Source: Chloroflexota bacterium
GTDB lineage: Bacteria > Chloroflexota > Anaerolineae > Anaerolineales > UBA11579
NCBI GenBank assembly: GCA_013112575.1
Contig: JABFGG010000001.1
Span: 186,001 to 250,000, forward strand
Length of the DNA: 64,000 bases
Direction: 5' to 3'
Below the pieces are notes generated by a model. That model had not been told where the DNA came from. It was given only the letters and a program-made list of their open reading frames with translations, and made no database searches. Position numbers and translations under genes: made by a program. Positions 34,722-43,856 of this stretch are shown here, one piece after another (the first letter of the stretch is position 1; each line of letters begins with the position of its first letter).

Positions 34722-35645
34722 TCAGGGGTTTACGTTTTCCCAGTAACGCAATAGGTCAGCACTCCAGGTGAAGTTCTCAGTGGTGCTGGCGTTAACAAAT
34801 ATGCCAAAGCGCCCAGGTTGCTGGTAGCGCGTATCGGTGAATTCGCCGACCTTGACTCCATTGGCGTAGACTGCAAAATCGGGGCCGATGGCCAATATGC
34901 CGATCTCGTTGACAGCATTGGGGCCTTTGCGGATATCGACACTGCCGCGCCAATCTATCAGGGTCTTGAAGTCATAGCCTTCAGCGATGCCATCAATCCG
35001 GCGCACACGGAAGGTGCCATCACAGGCAAAGTAAACGGCATAGCCATGTGTGGGTGTGTCTTCTTTTTTATTGCCGCGCACGATCAGGCCGTAGGAATCC
35101 TTGCCGGCACAATTACCTGTGTTGACGCGCATTTCCATATAGAAGTTGCCCACCTCGATACCATTGAAATACCAGGTATCGGTCTGGAAGGCTTTGCCAG
35201 TGACAACCAGTCTTTCTTCTACGATATTGATGCGGATGAAGGCCGTATCGGGGAAGCGATCGCTGGAATCTTTCCAGTAATTCTCGTAAGTGAAATCATC
35301 GATAAAGTCGGGCACGCCGAACTTCAGGTCCGGATAAAAAGCATTGGGGCTGAGGGTTGAGGTCACCAGCGCTGTGGGTACAGCGGTGGGTGTGTTGGTG
35401 CCGGTCGCGGTTTCCGTGGGGGCAATGACCGGTGTAGGCGTGGTTTCTTCGGTAATCGTGGGGGTAAGGGTCTCGGTATCCAGTGGAGTTTCACTGGTGT
35501 TGGTGGGGACCAGGGTATCCGTGACGGTGGCCGTTGGGGCCTCAGTGGGTAGCTCCGCGGACGCGTTACTAAGGCCGGGAATCTGGCAGGCCCAGGCCGC
35601 TAGAACCAGCGTAATTAACACAAGAGGCAAGCGATTCCTCTGCAT
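34722..35645 (-). CDS. Lipoprotein with Thr/Pro linker and LamG-like domain
   Basis: 307 residues from ATG 35645. MQRNRLPLVLITLVLAAWAC is a lipoprotein signal (Cys20). A Thr/Pro-rich stretch of ~80 residues (TEAPTATVTDTLVPTNTS) then acts as a spacer from the membrane. The C-terminal ~190 residues have a jelly-roll pattern (FNGIEVGNFYMEMRV, SYGLIVRGNKK, YAVYFACDGTFRVRRIDG, IGILAIGPDFAVYANGVKVGEF) like the concanavalin-type LamG/DUF1080 domains that bind or cut sugars. Exact ligand unknown. Confidence 0.7.
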   Translation of the reverse strand: MQRNRLPLVLITLVLAAWACQIPGLSNASAELPTEAPTATVTDTLVPTNTSETPLDTETLTPTITEETTPTPVIAPTETATGTNTPTAVPTALVTSTLSPNAFYPDLKFGVPDFIDDFTYENYWKDSSDRFPDTAFIRINIVEERLVVTGKAFQTDTWYFNGIEVGNFYMEMRVNTGNCAGKDSYGLIVRGNKKEDTPTHGYAVYFACDGTFRVRRIDGIAEGYDFKTLIDWRGSVDIRKGPNAVNEIGILAIGPDFAVYANGVKVGEFTDTRYQQPGRFGIFVNASTTENFTWSADLLRYWENVNP

Positions 35646-35649
35646 GATA

Positions 35650-36609
35650 CTAAGAATTATCGGGGGGATTTTCCAGGAAGTCAAGCGCATTGGAGAGGCT
35701 GTTTTCAAATCCTTGTGGGTATGCCTCTTCGGTTGCAGGAAAAGTGCCGACTTTGTAGGCCAGTTTATGTTCATCAAAATATGCTGTCAGGATGTCCAAT
35801 TGTTTAGCAATGATGTCATCCGCAATGATCACTACGCGCAACCCCTTTTTGCCGGCCTGGGCAATATGTTTTTCCCAGCGCGCCGGTTGCTTGACCAGCT
35901 CGCCGCTCGGCTGGTAAAAGACCAGGCCGCTGGCGGGGATAGTACCCTTGCCGACCAGTTCCAGTGCCAGTCCAGTACCTGTACCTTTGCCGCCGATCAC
36001 CAATCGTTCCGTATCCAATTGGTAGCCCGCACTCAAGTTGTCGTAATGTAACTCGAGTTGCTCCTGGGCAATCTGGGTGTCTGCCCAGGTGTAAGCCCCG
36101 GCCCATAAGGCCTGCACGGATTGAGGCATGGCCAGCAGCCAGCCCATGGTCGGCACAGAACGCCAGTGTTGCAGGTGTTCTTGCGGGGTTTCTTCATTGT
36201 CGTGCAGGAAGAGCAGCAAGGGGCAGGGATCGCCCTCAGATTGGCATTTGCCCTCAGCGTGTACAGCGATCAGCGGCATGGCCGTGGCAGGGTCAGCAAG
36301 CTGCATCTGGACGGAGATGGCCACCAGGCGCTCGAATTCTTCTTCGCCCGCCAGTCCGTTCAGGGGGGCGGTGTTGCGCAGCAGCTTTTCGGAATACCAC
36401 ACTCCATTTTCAAGGGCGCGTTCTAGCATCTCGGTGGCGGCTGTGGTTTCTCCCACACCTGTCAACAGGGCGATGCGCCACAGGCTCATCTGTGCTACAT
36501 GACTGGGAAATTTGGCCGCTTGCTTGTCAAGCAGTTCAAGCCCATCTGCAAAATTCCCATCCTCAAGATGGGCCTGCATGGTGGTTGCGAACTCGTGAAA
36601 ATCCATCAT
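35650..36609 (-). CDS. TPR-like plus alpha/beta-hydrolase-like protein without the nucleophile
   Basis: 319 residues. The first ~100 are helical with TPR-like spacing (LEDGNFADGLELLDKQAAKFPSHVAQMSLWRIALLTGVGETTAATEMLERAL). The rest has an esterase-like strand pattern (PLLLFLHDNEETPQEHLQHW, LVIGGKGTGTGLALELV) in which the usual GxSxG nucleophile is replaced by GGKGTG, so it may be a degenerate hydrolase. The lipoprotein gene is four nt downstream, so they are co-transcribed. Confidence 0.55.
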   Translation of the reverse strand: MMDFHEFATTMQAHLEDGNFADGLELLDKQAAKFPSHVAQMSLWRIALLTGVGETTAATEMLERALENGVWYSEKLLRNTAPLNGLAGEEEFERLVAISVQMQLADPATAMPLIAVHAEGKCQSEGDPCPLLLFLHDNEETPQEHLQHWRSVPTMGWLLAMPQSVQALWAGAYTWADTQIAQEQLELHYDNLSAGYQLDTERLVIGGKGTGTGLALELVGKGTIPASGLVFYQPSGELVKQPARWEKHIAQAGKKGLRVVIIADDIIAKQLDILTAYFDEHKLAYKVGTFPATEEAYPQGFENSLSNALDFLENPPDNS

Positions 36610-36728
36610 TTGCCGTACTATAACAGACGATTCACTTCGTGGTATTCTTTAATTAGTTGAGGTGGTTTGTTGTTTGGTGGTACCAACTCAACTAGCTAAC
36701 TTCTAAACTACGGGACTACTAAACTACT

Positions 36729-37385
36729 ATGTACATTGCCATCGAAGGTGTCATCGGAGTAGGGAAAACCACATTGGCGCGACTGCTGCAATCGCGCTTT
36801 GATGCCGAGCTTCAGCTCGAGGTCTTTGAAGAAAATCCATTTCTGGCCGATTTTTATGGGGACCGTGAGCGTTATGCTTTCCAGACCCAAATATTCTTTT
36901 TGCTCAGCCGTTACCACCAGCAGGGCAGCTATGGCCCGGACGTGCTTGACAAAGGCAAGAACCTGATCACGGATTACACCTTTGCCAAAGACGCCCTGTT
37001 TGCCAGCATCAATATCAGCGGCGATGAATTGGAAATGTACTATCGTGTGCATGATGCCCTGGGTGAAAAGGTGCCCACGCCCGATCTGGTGATCTATCTG
37101 CAGGCCAGCACGCCGGTGCTGATGCAGCGCATCGCCATGCGCGACCGTTCCTACGAACGCAATATGGAAGCCAGTTATATTGAGACGCTCAACGAAGCCT
37201 ACGATCGCTTCTTTGAGAAACACCAACCCGGCCGGGCAGTGCTGAAGGTTGAAACAGATCACATCAACATCGTTACCAATCAGGAGCACCTCAAACTGAT
37301 CGAAGAGCGTATACGCCAGGCTTTACAGATGGTGCCCTACCAGTCCGAATTGCCATTGAGCATTTCAGAGGATAATCAGGTATAG
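36729..37385 (+). CDS. Deoxynucleoside kinase
   Basis: 218 residues. P-loop GVIGVGKT (7-14), the ENPFLADFYGDRERYAFQTQIFFLLSRYHQQ region with a Glu-Asn-Pro substrate motif, and DRSYERNMEASYIETLNEAYDRFF, the arginine-rich lid segment of the dCK/dGK family. These enzymes salvage deoxynucleosides by phosphorylation. No ribosome site stands out; the nucleotidyltransferase-like gene follows 31 nt later in the same direction. Confidence 0.9.
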   Translation: MYIAIEGVIGVGKTTLARLLQSRFDAELQLEVFEENPFLADFYGDRERYAFQTQIFFLLSRYHQQGSYGPDVLDKGKNLITDYTFAKDALFASINISGDELEMYYRVHDALGEKVPTPDLVIYLQASTPVLMQRIAMRDRSYERNMEASYIETLNEAYDRFFEKHQPGRAVLKVETDHINIVTNQEHLKLIEERIRQALQMVPYQSELPLSISEDNQV

Positions 37386-37416
37386 TGGTTTACGACCGTA
37401 AACCCGGAACCTAATT

Positions 37417-38424
37417 ATGCGCATTACACCCAAGCTGCTTAATAAGATCGCCGAAGACACTGTAGCCGAACGCACGGCTGCCGATGAGAGCATTCTGGCG
37501 GCTTACCTGCATGGCAGTATCTTGAGCGAACCGCTATTGGGCGGCACGGCGGACGTGGACCTGTTCTTCATCTATGCCGGCGAAGACGACAGCAGCATGC
37601 AGCGCGAGGTCGTGCGCCTGACCGACGAGGTGCATGTGGATATCAGCCACCACGGCCAGGCTGTGTATGCAGAGGGGCGTAACCTGCGCGGCGATCCCTG
37701 GTGGGGGCATGCCATTCACCGCGCGAAGATCCTTTACGATCCACAACACTTCCTGCAGATTATCCAGGCCGGGGTACGCGGCCTGTTCGAGTCGCCCGAG
37801 TTCGTCAGTCAGCGAGCAGAGCCTCAACTGGAAGCGGCCCGCGCTACTTGGTTCAAGTTCTACAACCAATCCGCCGGGGAAGGCCCGCAGCTTGTGACCG
37901 CTTACTTGAGCGCGTTGGAAAATGTGGGTAATGCTGTGGCCTGCCTGAGTGGGCCGCCATTAACGGAACGTCGTTTCCTGCTGGAATTCCCGGAACGGGC
38001 CGAAGCACTGGGTTCGCCGGGATTGATGCCTGGATTGGTGGGCTTGCTGGGCGGTGGGGAAGTGGACCAGCGCAGCTTGATGAACTGGCTGCCGGATTGG
38101 GAAGATGCCTACAACGCTGTTTCCACATTGGACGATGTGCCGCCCAGCCTGCACCCGCACCGCAAACATTATTATGCGATGGCCTTCCAGGCATTGCTGG
38201 AGAATGACGAGATACATGCCTTGCTGTGGCCGCTGATGCACACCTGGACTCGCTCTGTGGCGCATTTACCTGCCGACAGCTCGAGCCTGGAAGGTTGGAC
38301 CGCGGCCTGCGACCAACTCAATTTGCTGGGCGCGCACTTCGAGAACAAGGTCGCCGCGCTGGATGCTTATCTGGATCTGGTGGAGGAGTTATTTGAGGAT
38401 TGGAAGGCGCAGCGGGGAGTGTGA
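37417..38424 (+). CDS. Nucleotidyltransferase-fold protein
   Basis: 335 residues. The N-terminal domain has the polymerase-beta-type motif LHGSILSEPLLGGTADVDLFFI (GS, then DxD) plus a later HVDISHH, which can supply the third acidic residue. The C-terminal ~200 residues are helical, an arrangement seen in minimal nucleotidyltransferases with a helical partner domain (HEPN-like or kanamycin nucleotidyltransferase type). Substrate unknown. Confidence 0.75.
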   Translation: MRITPKLLNKIAEDTVAERTAADESILAAYLHGSILSEPLLGGTADVDLFFIYAGEDDSSMQREVVRLTDEVHVDISHHGQAVYAEGRNLRGDPWWGHAIHRAKILYDPQHFLQIIQAGVRGLFESPEFVSQRAEPQLEAARATWFKFYNQSAGEGPQLVTAYLSALENVGNAVACLSGPPLTERRFLLEFPERAEALGSPGLMPGLVGLLGGGEVDQRSLMNWLPDWEDAYNAVSTLDDVPPSLHPHRKHYYAMAFQALLENDEIHALLWPLMHTWTRSVAHLPADSSSLEGWTAACDQLNLLGAHFENKVAALDAYLDLVEELFEDWKAQRGV

Positions 38425-38634
38425 AGGAAATGCAAAATTTTTTGCAATACATCTAATTGCGCAATCTAATATGAGTGGTCGTCGGCCTGTTTGCCTCATC
38501 CGTACTCAAGGGATAAATCCCCTTGTTTCTGCCAACCCGCCAGGATCTTGTTAATAATTCTCCACTGAAGAGTACCCTTGCAAGCTGAACAGCTTATTAA
38601 TTGCTATTATTGGAGAATGGTTTCTGGATTGCCG

Positions 38635-39393
38635 CTACTCCTCATACTTACTCTCCTCCAACTGCCTCTGCAACTTCTCTTCCTCAGTCTCATCTAATTC
38701 CAAAACTCCCTCTTGATTGTCAGCACGCAGACGCGCTTCGGCGACCACTAAGTCTGCCGGCGCAGCACGCGGCACGATGGCCCATTTGCCGCAGTGCGGG
38801 CAGCGCTCCAGTTTGCCCACCAGTAGGTTGGGGGCCAGCGTGTGACGGGAATAAGGCAGGGTGCAGCGCGGGCAGACTGCCCCACCGGCCATGCCGTATT
38901 CCCCAATGGGACGCGACTTATCGCCGCGGTTGAGCAACAACGGCACCAGCACACCTAGGCCCATTAATCCAAAGACCACCACCAGAAGCGGCACGATTAA
39001 ACCCAGGGTGGCCGAGCGAGCTTCGTCAGCACTGAGGAAGTTGGATGTGATTTCATTGGAGCGCAGTTCTGTTCCCCCAGACGTTATGCCTATAGCGTAC
39101 ATAGTGCGCAGGCCGGGTGGGTAGTCATCCGTCTCGAACTGGATGCGGAATGGGGCCTCATCGTCACTGCCGATGAGCTGGTCATCAATGTAGAAATCCA
39201 CGCGTGTCAGATCGATGTCATTGACGCGCATGCTGAACCGCCCCTGGATGGAATTGTCCAACCCACCATAGCCAAAGTCGCGATTGAGGCGCAGTGTCAG
39301 GGCTGGGTCGTCTTGCAGGCCAAGGGCTGTGCTGGGGAGCAGCAGGAGAAGGATGATTGAAGCTATTAGGGAACGCAGCAGTTTTCTTTTCAT
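38635..39393 (-). CDS. Exported membrane protein with Ig-like domain and zinc-ribbon tail
   Basis: 252 residues. Signal peptide MKRKLLRSLIASIILLLLLPSTALG, an Ig-like beta domain (RVDFYIDDQLIGSDDEAPFRIQFETDDYPPGLRTMYAIG), one strong membrane segment (LGLIVPLLVVVFGLMGLGVLVPLLL) and a C-terminal cytoplasmic zinc ribbon (CPRC...CPHC). So the beta domain faces outside and the zinc ribbon faces in. Precedes an ABC-2 exporter gene set. Function unknown. Confidence 0.65.
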   Translation of the reverse strand: MKRKLLRSLIASIILLLLLPSTALGLQDDPALTLRLNRDFGYGGLDNSIQGRFSMRVNDIDLTRVDFYIDDQLIGSDDEAPFRIQFETDDYPPGLRTMYAIGITSGGTELRSNEITSNFLSADEARSATLGLIVPLLVVVFGLMGLGVLVPLLLNRGDKSRPIGEYGMAGGAVCPRCTLPYSRHTLAPNLLVGKLERCPHCGKWAIVPRAAPADLVVAEARLRADNQEGVLELDETEEEKLQRQLEESKYEE

Positions 39394-39491
39394 GATTTTT
39401 CATCCATAATGGGAGCATGGGAGTGAGGACGCAGGGGAGATATTTATTACAATAGCTACACCCTGGCCCCCCAGCCCCTATGCTCCATTGC

Positions 39492-40289
39492 TTATTTCCA
39501 TCTCGTCAGGATGGTCTCGCGCTGGAACAACTGTGTGGCAAAGTATAGCAAAGCCACATCGATGATCAGTAGAGCCATGGCGATGTAGATCATCAGGGTC
39601 TGGTTGAGTTGCACGAGTCCCAGGGTCTGCCCGATGAACAGGGTGACCACGGGCAGGATTACCAGGGCCGAAAGCTGCTCGGCTGCACGCGGGTCGTTGA
39701 CTCGTGAGGAGATCATCACGGCAATACTGACCCCGGCAATGGAAAGCAGCGGTGAAACCACGAAGATGCCTAGCAGCCACATGGGCGTGAACAGGCTGAG
39801 AGCCACGGCAGGACTGATCGCCAGGAAAGCGGTTCCTACCGCAAAGATCAGGAAGCTGGCGATGGTGGCCACCACTGCCGGGATGACAGCGCCCAGGGCT
39901 TTGCCGGCCAGCAATTCGATGGTGGTAATGGGGGTGGCTAGAAGCGGTTCCAGGGTGCGGGTGGTCTTTTCGCCCACAATGCTGTAAGAGGCGATGGTGA
40001 CGGGGATGATGACCGGCAGCATGAGGAACAACAGCATGAACTGCAGCATGAGGAGGAATTGTCCACATTCGACTTCGGTCAGGTTGCCGCACACACGGGC
40101 AAACTCCGGCGGCAGTTCGTTGAGGTTAAAGCCCAGCGAGCCGATGTCAGTGGCCCCGCGCATACTGTAGAGCATGACCAGGGGGATGGCTGTGAACAGT
40201 ATGGGCATGAAAGCCACAGCAAAGAACACCATGCGGTTCTTGAAGACTTCCGACCATTCTTTGCGGATGAGGGTGATGATCTTATTCAT
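39492..40289 (-). CDS. ABC-2-type permease, NatB-like
   Basis: 265 residues from ATG 40289 (GGAG seven nt upstream); it overlaps the ATPase stop codon. The N-terminal IITLIRKEWSEVFKNRMVFF and the long first external loop after helix 1 are typical of NatB-type permeases. A SYSIVGEKTTRTLEPLLATPITTIELLAGKAL segment is the ABC-2 signature. It pairs with the ATPase gene. Confidence 0.88.
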   Translation of the reverse strand: MNKIITLIRKEWSEVFKNRMVFFAVAFMPILFTAIPLVMLYSMRGATDIGSLGFNLNELPPEFARVCGNLTEVECGQFLLMLQFMLLFLMLPVIIPVTIASYSIVGEKTTRTLEPLLATPITTIELLAGKALGAVIPAVVATIASFLIFAVGTAFLAISPAVALSLFTPMWLLGIFVVSPLLSIAGVSIAVMISSRVNDPRAAEQLSALVILPVVTLFIGQTLGLVQLNQTLMIYIAMALLIIDVALLYFATQLFQRETILTRWK

Positions 40290-41232
40290 TACTTTGCTCC
40301 ACATCAGAGACAGGTTGCTTTTGTACCAGGCTCAGATATACATCTTCCAGCGAACGGCGAATTTCGCCCACGAATTGGATCTCAGCCCCAGCCTGCACCA
40401 GCTCGTTGATCAGTTCGGGGTTGTGCATTTCCGGTTCATCCAGGGTGACGATCAGCTTGTTTTCCATCGCTCTGGCTTCCTGAACGAAGCTTTTGGCCCC
40501 CAAAAGCTCTGAAAAGCGAGGCTCCACGCGCGTCAGGTGAAACACCACGGTGCGTCCATACAACTGGCGGCGCAGGTTGGCGGGGGAATCAAGAGCTAGC
40601 AGGCGGCTCTGGAAGACGGCAATGCGATCGCATAAGCGGTCAGCTTCGTCCAGGTTGTGGGTAGTGATCACGATGGTGCGCCCGGTCTCGCGCAGGTCGG
40701 TGATGAACTCGCGTACCAAACGGGCTGCAGCGGGGTCGAGGCCGCTGGTGGGTTCGTCCAGGAACAAGACCTGTGGCTCGTGTAAGAGGGCACGGGCAAT
40801 GGCCAACTTCTGGCGCATGCCTTTCGAAAAAGTCCCAACAGCTTCCTGGCGGCGGTCCCACAGACCCAGCATGCGCAGATAGCGCTCCACCTGCCCCGGC
40901 ACATCCTCAACTTCGTACAGTTCGGCAAAAAAGCCCAGGTTGCGCTCGGCGCTGAGTTGCTCGTACATGCCGGGGGCTTCGGTGAGGATGCCAACATTTT
41001 GGCGCAAATCGGTGTCTTGCTCACCCACGATGTAGCCTGCCACCTGGGCCGCGCCCCTGGTAGGTGCGATTAGGGCTGTCAGCAAGCGGATGGTGGTGGT
41101 TTTGCCGGCCCCATTGGGACCCAGGAGGCCAAATACCTCCCCGGCAGGGATGGATAGGTTCAGGTCTTCAACAGCCCGTACTTCTTTAAAATGCTTGGTC
41201 AGGCCTTCAGTATGAATCATATTATCCGTCAT
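40282..41232 (-). CDS. ABC transporter ATP-binding protein, NatA-like
   Basis: 316 residues. Walker A is GPNGAGKT (38-45), signature FSKGMRQKLAIARAL (FSKGM in place of LSGGQ), Walker B QVLFLDEPTSGLDP and H-loop ITTHN. A ~90-residue C-terminal extension is typical. It overlaps its neighbours on both sides, so the YhfC-type protease, ATPase and permease form one operon, read from 42184 down. Confidence 0.9.
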   Translation of the reverse strand: MTDNMIHTEGLTKHFKEVRAVEDLNLSIPAGEVFGLLGPNGAGKTTTIRLLTALIAPTRGAAQVAGYIVGEQDTDLRQNVGILTEAPGMYEQLSAERNLGFFAELYEVEDVPGQVERYLRMLGLWDRRQEAVGTFSKGMRQKLAIARALLHEPQVLFLDEPTSGLDPAAARLVREFITDLRETGRTIVITTHNLDEADRLCDRIAVFQSRLLALDSPANLRRQLYGRTVVFHLTRVEPRFSELLGAKSFVQEARAMENKLIVTLDEPEMHNPELINELVQAGAEIQFVGEIRRSLEDVYLSLVQKQPVSDVEQSNE

Positions 41233-42184
41233 AACGGCTGTCCTCTATTCGGTCAGGAGTGATTTCGGGAGTAGTAGATGATTGAAGACCAGAAACTGGA
41301 GATTGCGGTTGCCCAGTATCTTCATCAAAGCCTTCGGGATTCTCTTCATCCTCCTCGCGTAACCAGAAGATCAACCCGGCAAAGCCCAGTGCCATGAGCA
41401 CGATGAGCCCCTCGGCTACCAGCGGCCCCCAGGTCACGTTGCTGTAAAGAGCTATTGCATTGAACAGTGTATGCCCTAAGATTGCCGCGAAATACCACAG
41501 GATATTGCTACGACGCACAGCCTTTAATACGAGTAAGGCTGCAGCCATGTGAAAAGTGATGGCCGCAATACGCTCTACTGTAGAAAGGAAGAAAATGTAC
41601 CAGGGAGTGCCCCAATAGGCAGCTACAGAAGCCTGTACGCCTTCGATCTGGTCAGCAGGGATACCTAAGCCTTCTAATCCGCCGCGCAGGGTCAACATTT
41701 GCAAGAAGCCAGCCAGGGCCAACACACCTAAGATAATAGCCTCACTGGCACCATGCCCAGCCCCGAACATCAAGCCCTGAGACCAAGTCTTTGTTTCCTT
41801 TGCCCAAAGTTGATAGACCAGGTAGCGGGCTGTCTCCTCAAACACGCCTGCCGATAAGCCAGCCAGCAGGCCAACAATAGCTAAATCCAGCGTGCCGGGC
41901 GCGTTTCCCAGCCCCAGGTTTTGGATGATGGGATTGAGTGTCCAAATATTGAAAGGAATGTGTGCAATCTGGGACCCAATGAAGGTGGCTGCCCCCAGTC
42001 CGTAAAGCTGCCAGCTGCCCCCGAGCCTCCTTGCCAGGAAGATTCCTAGTGCCAGTGGTAGAAGCATCATCAATAAGGGGTTGATGAAAGGTGCAAAGGC
42101 ATAAGGGAACTGGAAGAGATACCAAGTGATGCACAGTCCGGTTATCCCCAGTATGGCAAGTAGAAAATAACGTAAACTTTTCAT
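41222..42184 (-). CDS. YhfC-type intramembrane metalloprotease
   Basis: 320 residues with eight or so hydrophobic segments. The acid/His motifs are EETARY, then GHGASEAI, then ERIAAITFH and a final GHTLFNAIALY, as in YhfC/PrsW-type glutamic intramembrane proteases. The C-terminal 50 residues are acidic. It leads the operon with an ABC-2 exporter whose stop codon it overlaps by 11 nt. It may process the exported product or an anti-sigma factor. Confidence 0.75.
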   Translation of the reverse strand: MKSLRYFLLAILGITGLCITWYLFQFPYAFAPFINPLLMMLLPLALGIFLARRLGGSWQLYGLGAATFIGSQIAHIPFNIWTLNPIIQNLGLGNAPGTLDLAIVGLLAGLSAGVFEETARYLVYQLWAKETKTWSQGLMFGAGHGASEAIILGVLALAGFLQMLTLRGGLEGLGIPADQIEGVQASVAAYWGTPWYIFFLSTVERIAAITFHMAAALLVLKAVRRSNILWYFAAILGHTLFNAIALYSNVTWGPLVAEGLIVLMALGFAGLIFWLREEDEENPEGFDEDTGQPQSPVSGLQSSTTPEITPDRIEDSRYDG

Positions 42185-42195
42185 GTCTGTCCTAA

Positions 42196-42211
42196 TGTTT
42201 CACGTGAAACA
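42196..42211. promoter_or_regulatory. parS site (ParB binding site)
   Basis: The 16 nt TGTTTCACGTGAAACA are identical to the Bacillus subtilis-type parS sequence, inside an 18-nt palindrome. parS sites load ParB for chromosome segregation and normally cluster near the origin. It lies in the promoter-side gap of the YhfC-type protease gene. Confidence 0.88.
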
Positions 42212-42297
42212 TTTTTTAGTAGTTTGTTCAATCGTGTATCCAAAGAAATTTTCATAACAGTAATCCTTGTCATTATTGTATTCTGTTCTAAGCTATA

Positions 42298-42313
42298 TGT
42301 TTCACATGAAACA
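42298..42313. promoter_or_regulatory. Second parS site
   Basis: TGTTTCACATGAAACA differs from the first site by one base, 86 nt away. The two copies in one short gap make chance unlikely. Confidence 0.8.
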
Positions 42314-42341
42314 TGGCAGCCATTGATCTCGCTGCCATGTT
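42310..42341. terminator. Inverted repeat after the 42372 gene
   Basis: AACATGGCAGC and GCTGCCATGTT form an 11-bp stem with a 10-nt loop. On the plus strand a T-rich run follows, on the minus strand only TTT. It probably ends the minus-strand gene at 42372; it overlaps the second parS site by a few nt. Confidence 0.5.
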
Positions 42342-42371
42342 TGTTTTCTTTTATCCTGTTGGCAGTTGACT

Positions 42372-42779
42372 TCAGATAGACAGGTACACTCCGAGGCCTA
42401 AGCCTATTGATAGCAGAAAACTCAGTATTATCAAGATCAGCGTGATTTGACTTTGGCTGATTCCCACCCAGCTGCGGTACGGATCGTAACCTGGAGGTAG
42501 GAATTCGTCCTTGTGGCGGCCTCTTAGGGAACGCTTGAAGCGTAAGCGGTGGTCGTCCAGCTTTTCCAGCAATTCCCATCCGGCTACACTCTCTTCTTCC
42601 AACACCAGGTATAACACCTCGGGTTTATGGAATTGCCGTGTTGCAGAGCGCACCATCTTGAATTCCCAATTCTCCAGGTCTTCAGCCGAATAGCGCAGCC
42701 TTGCCTCTTCCTCATCTGGTAAAAAGCGTTCTTTACGATGTCTCTCAGCTGCGTTTATTGCCATGTTTGCACCAGACAT
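42372..42779 (-). CDS. Small tail-anchored membrane protein, unknown
   Basis: 135 residues, charged for the first ~105 (RHRKERFLPDEEEARLRYSAEDLENWEFKMVRSATRQF, VAGWELLEKLDDHRLRFKRSLRG) then one C-terminal helix (LILIILSFLLSIGLGLGVYLSI). AGGA seven nt before the ATG supports the start. Next to the parS sites and upstream of the protease operon. No known family. Confidence 0.6.
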   Translation of the reverse strand: MSGANMAINAAERHRKERFLPDEEEARLRYSAEDLENWEFKMVRSATRQFHKPEVLYLVLEEESVAGWELLEKLDDHRLRFKRSLRGRHKDEFLPPGYDPYRSWVGISQSQITLILIILSFLLSIGLGLGVYLSI

Positions 42780-42850
42780 GATGTTTTCCTGTTCTCATAA
42801 GCAGATGGCAGCCCAGTCTGGCACTGCCATCTGTATAGTTTGAATAAGCT

Positions 42851-43810
42851 TTACTCTTCATTCAAGGGCGATTGCTGGGCCAGTGAAACCAATCCGCTCA
42901 GGCCGCCCAGGTTCATAGAGTCTACGGCACTGCTGGGCACGATTACCATCGCACCTTTTTCCTGCAGGCCTTCAAAGAGCATGTTCATGGCCCGCAAGTG
43001 TAGCGCGGTGGGGTTGTCAATATAGGCGTTCGAAGCATCCGCAAAGGAGGCCGCGATCTGCTTCTCGGACTCGCCCAGGATGACACGCGCCTGGCGCTCA
43101 CGTTCGGCCTGTGCCTGGCGTGACATGGCGTCTTCCAATTCTTGCGGGATGACGATGTCGCGGATTTCCACAGACTGTACGCTGACACCCCAGGGCGTGG
43201 TGCGCTCGTCAATGATCTTTTGCAGGTCTTCATCCATCTTGGCGCGTCCGATCAGGATATCGGCCAGGTCCAGCACGCCGATGACTTCGCGCAGTGCGGT
43301 CTGCGAAGCCCAGGTGATAGCGTTCTGGTAATTCTCCACTTCCAGGGCAGCTTTCTCAGCGTCCCACACCACCCAGAAGAGCACAGCATCTACGTCAACA
43401 GGAACGGTATCTTTGGTCAAGGTTTTTTCAGCACTGAAAGGCGAGACCATCACGCGGTGGTCAATCCATTCGGCGATCGTGTCCACCACCGGGATGATCC
43501 AGAAAAGTCCAGGGCCATACAGACCGCGATATTTGCCGAAACGTAAGACCACAGCCTTTTCCCATTGTTTGGCTACCTTGAGGCCGAAAAGTACGTACAA
43601 AGCCAACAGCGAAGTGACAAGAATGTATCCAGCCATGACAAGGTCGGAGTAATTGCCACTGTCAAGCCAGGCAGTGCCCAGAATAGCAGCGATGAAGAGC
43701 AGCATGGACAGTGTGCCGGCTACGCCATTGATGCGATACTTGTTGACGTCACTGGCAAACTGACGATCCAGCTTCTGCAGGTTCCTTAGATAATTTGTTG
43801 ATGTGGTCAT
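42851..43810 (-). CDS. SPFH/band 7 protein (slipin/stomatin-like)
   Basis: 319 residues. Two N-terminal hydrophobic segments, then the SPFH core (WEKAVVLRFGKYRGLYGPGLFWIIPVVDTIAEWIDHRV, VPVDVDAVLFWVVWDAEKAALEVENYQNAITWASQTALREVIG) and a charged coiled-coil tail (EDAMSRQAQAERERQARVILGESEKQIAASF). Slipins scaffold membrane patches and often act with a NfeD protease. No NfeD gene is adjacent. GntR-controlled regulator gene is directly upstream. Confidence 0.88.
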   Translation of the reverse strand: MTTSTNYLRNLQKLDRQFASDVNKYRINGVAGTLSMLLFIAAILGTAWLDSGNYSDLVMAGYILVTSLLALYVLFGLKVAKQWEKAVVLRFGKYRGLYGPGLFWIIPVVDTIAEWIDHRVMVSPFSAEKTLTKDTVPVDVDAVLFWVVWDAEKAALEVENYQNAITWASQTALREVIGVLDLADILIGRAKMDEDLQKIIDERTTPWGVSVQSVEIRDIVIPQELEDAMSRQAQAERERQARVILGESEKQIAASFADASNAYIDNPTALHLRAMNMLFEGLQEKGAMVIVPSSAVDSMNLGGLSGLVSLAQQSPLNEE

Positions 43811-43856
43811 GGTAACTCCAGTTGATTAATTGCTAATTGATAAGGTTGCCTATTCG

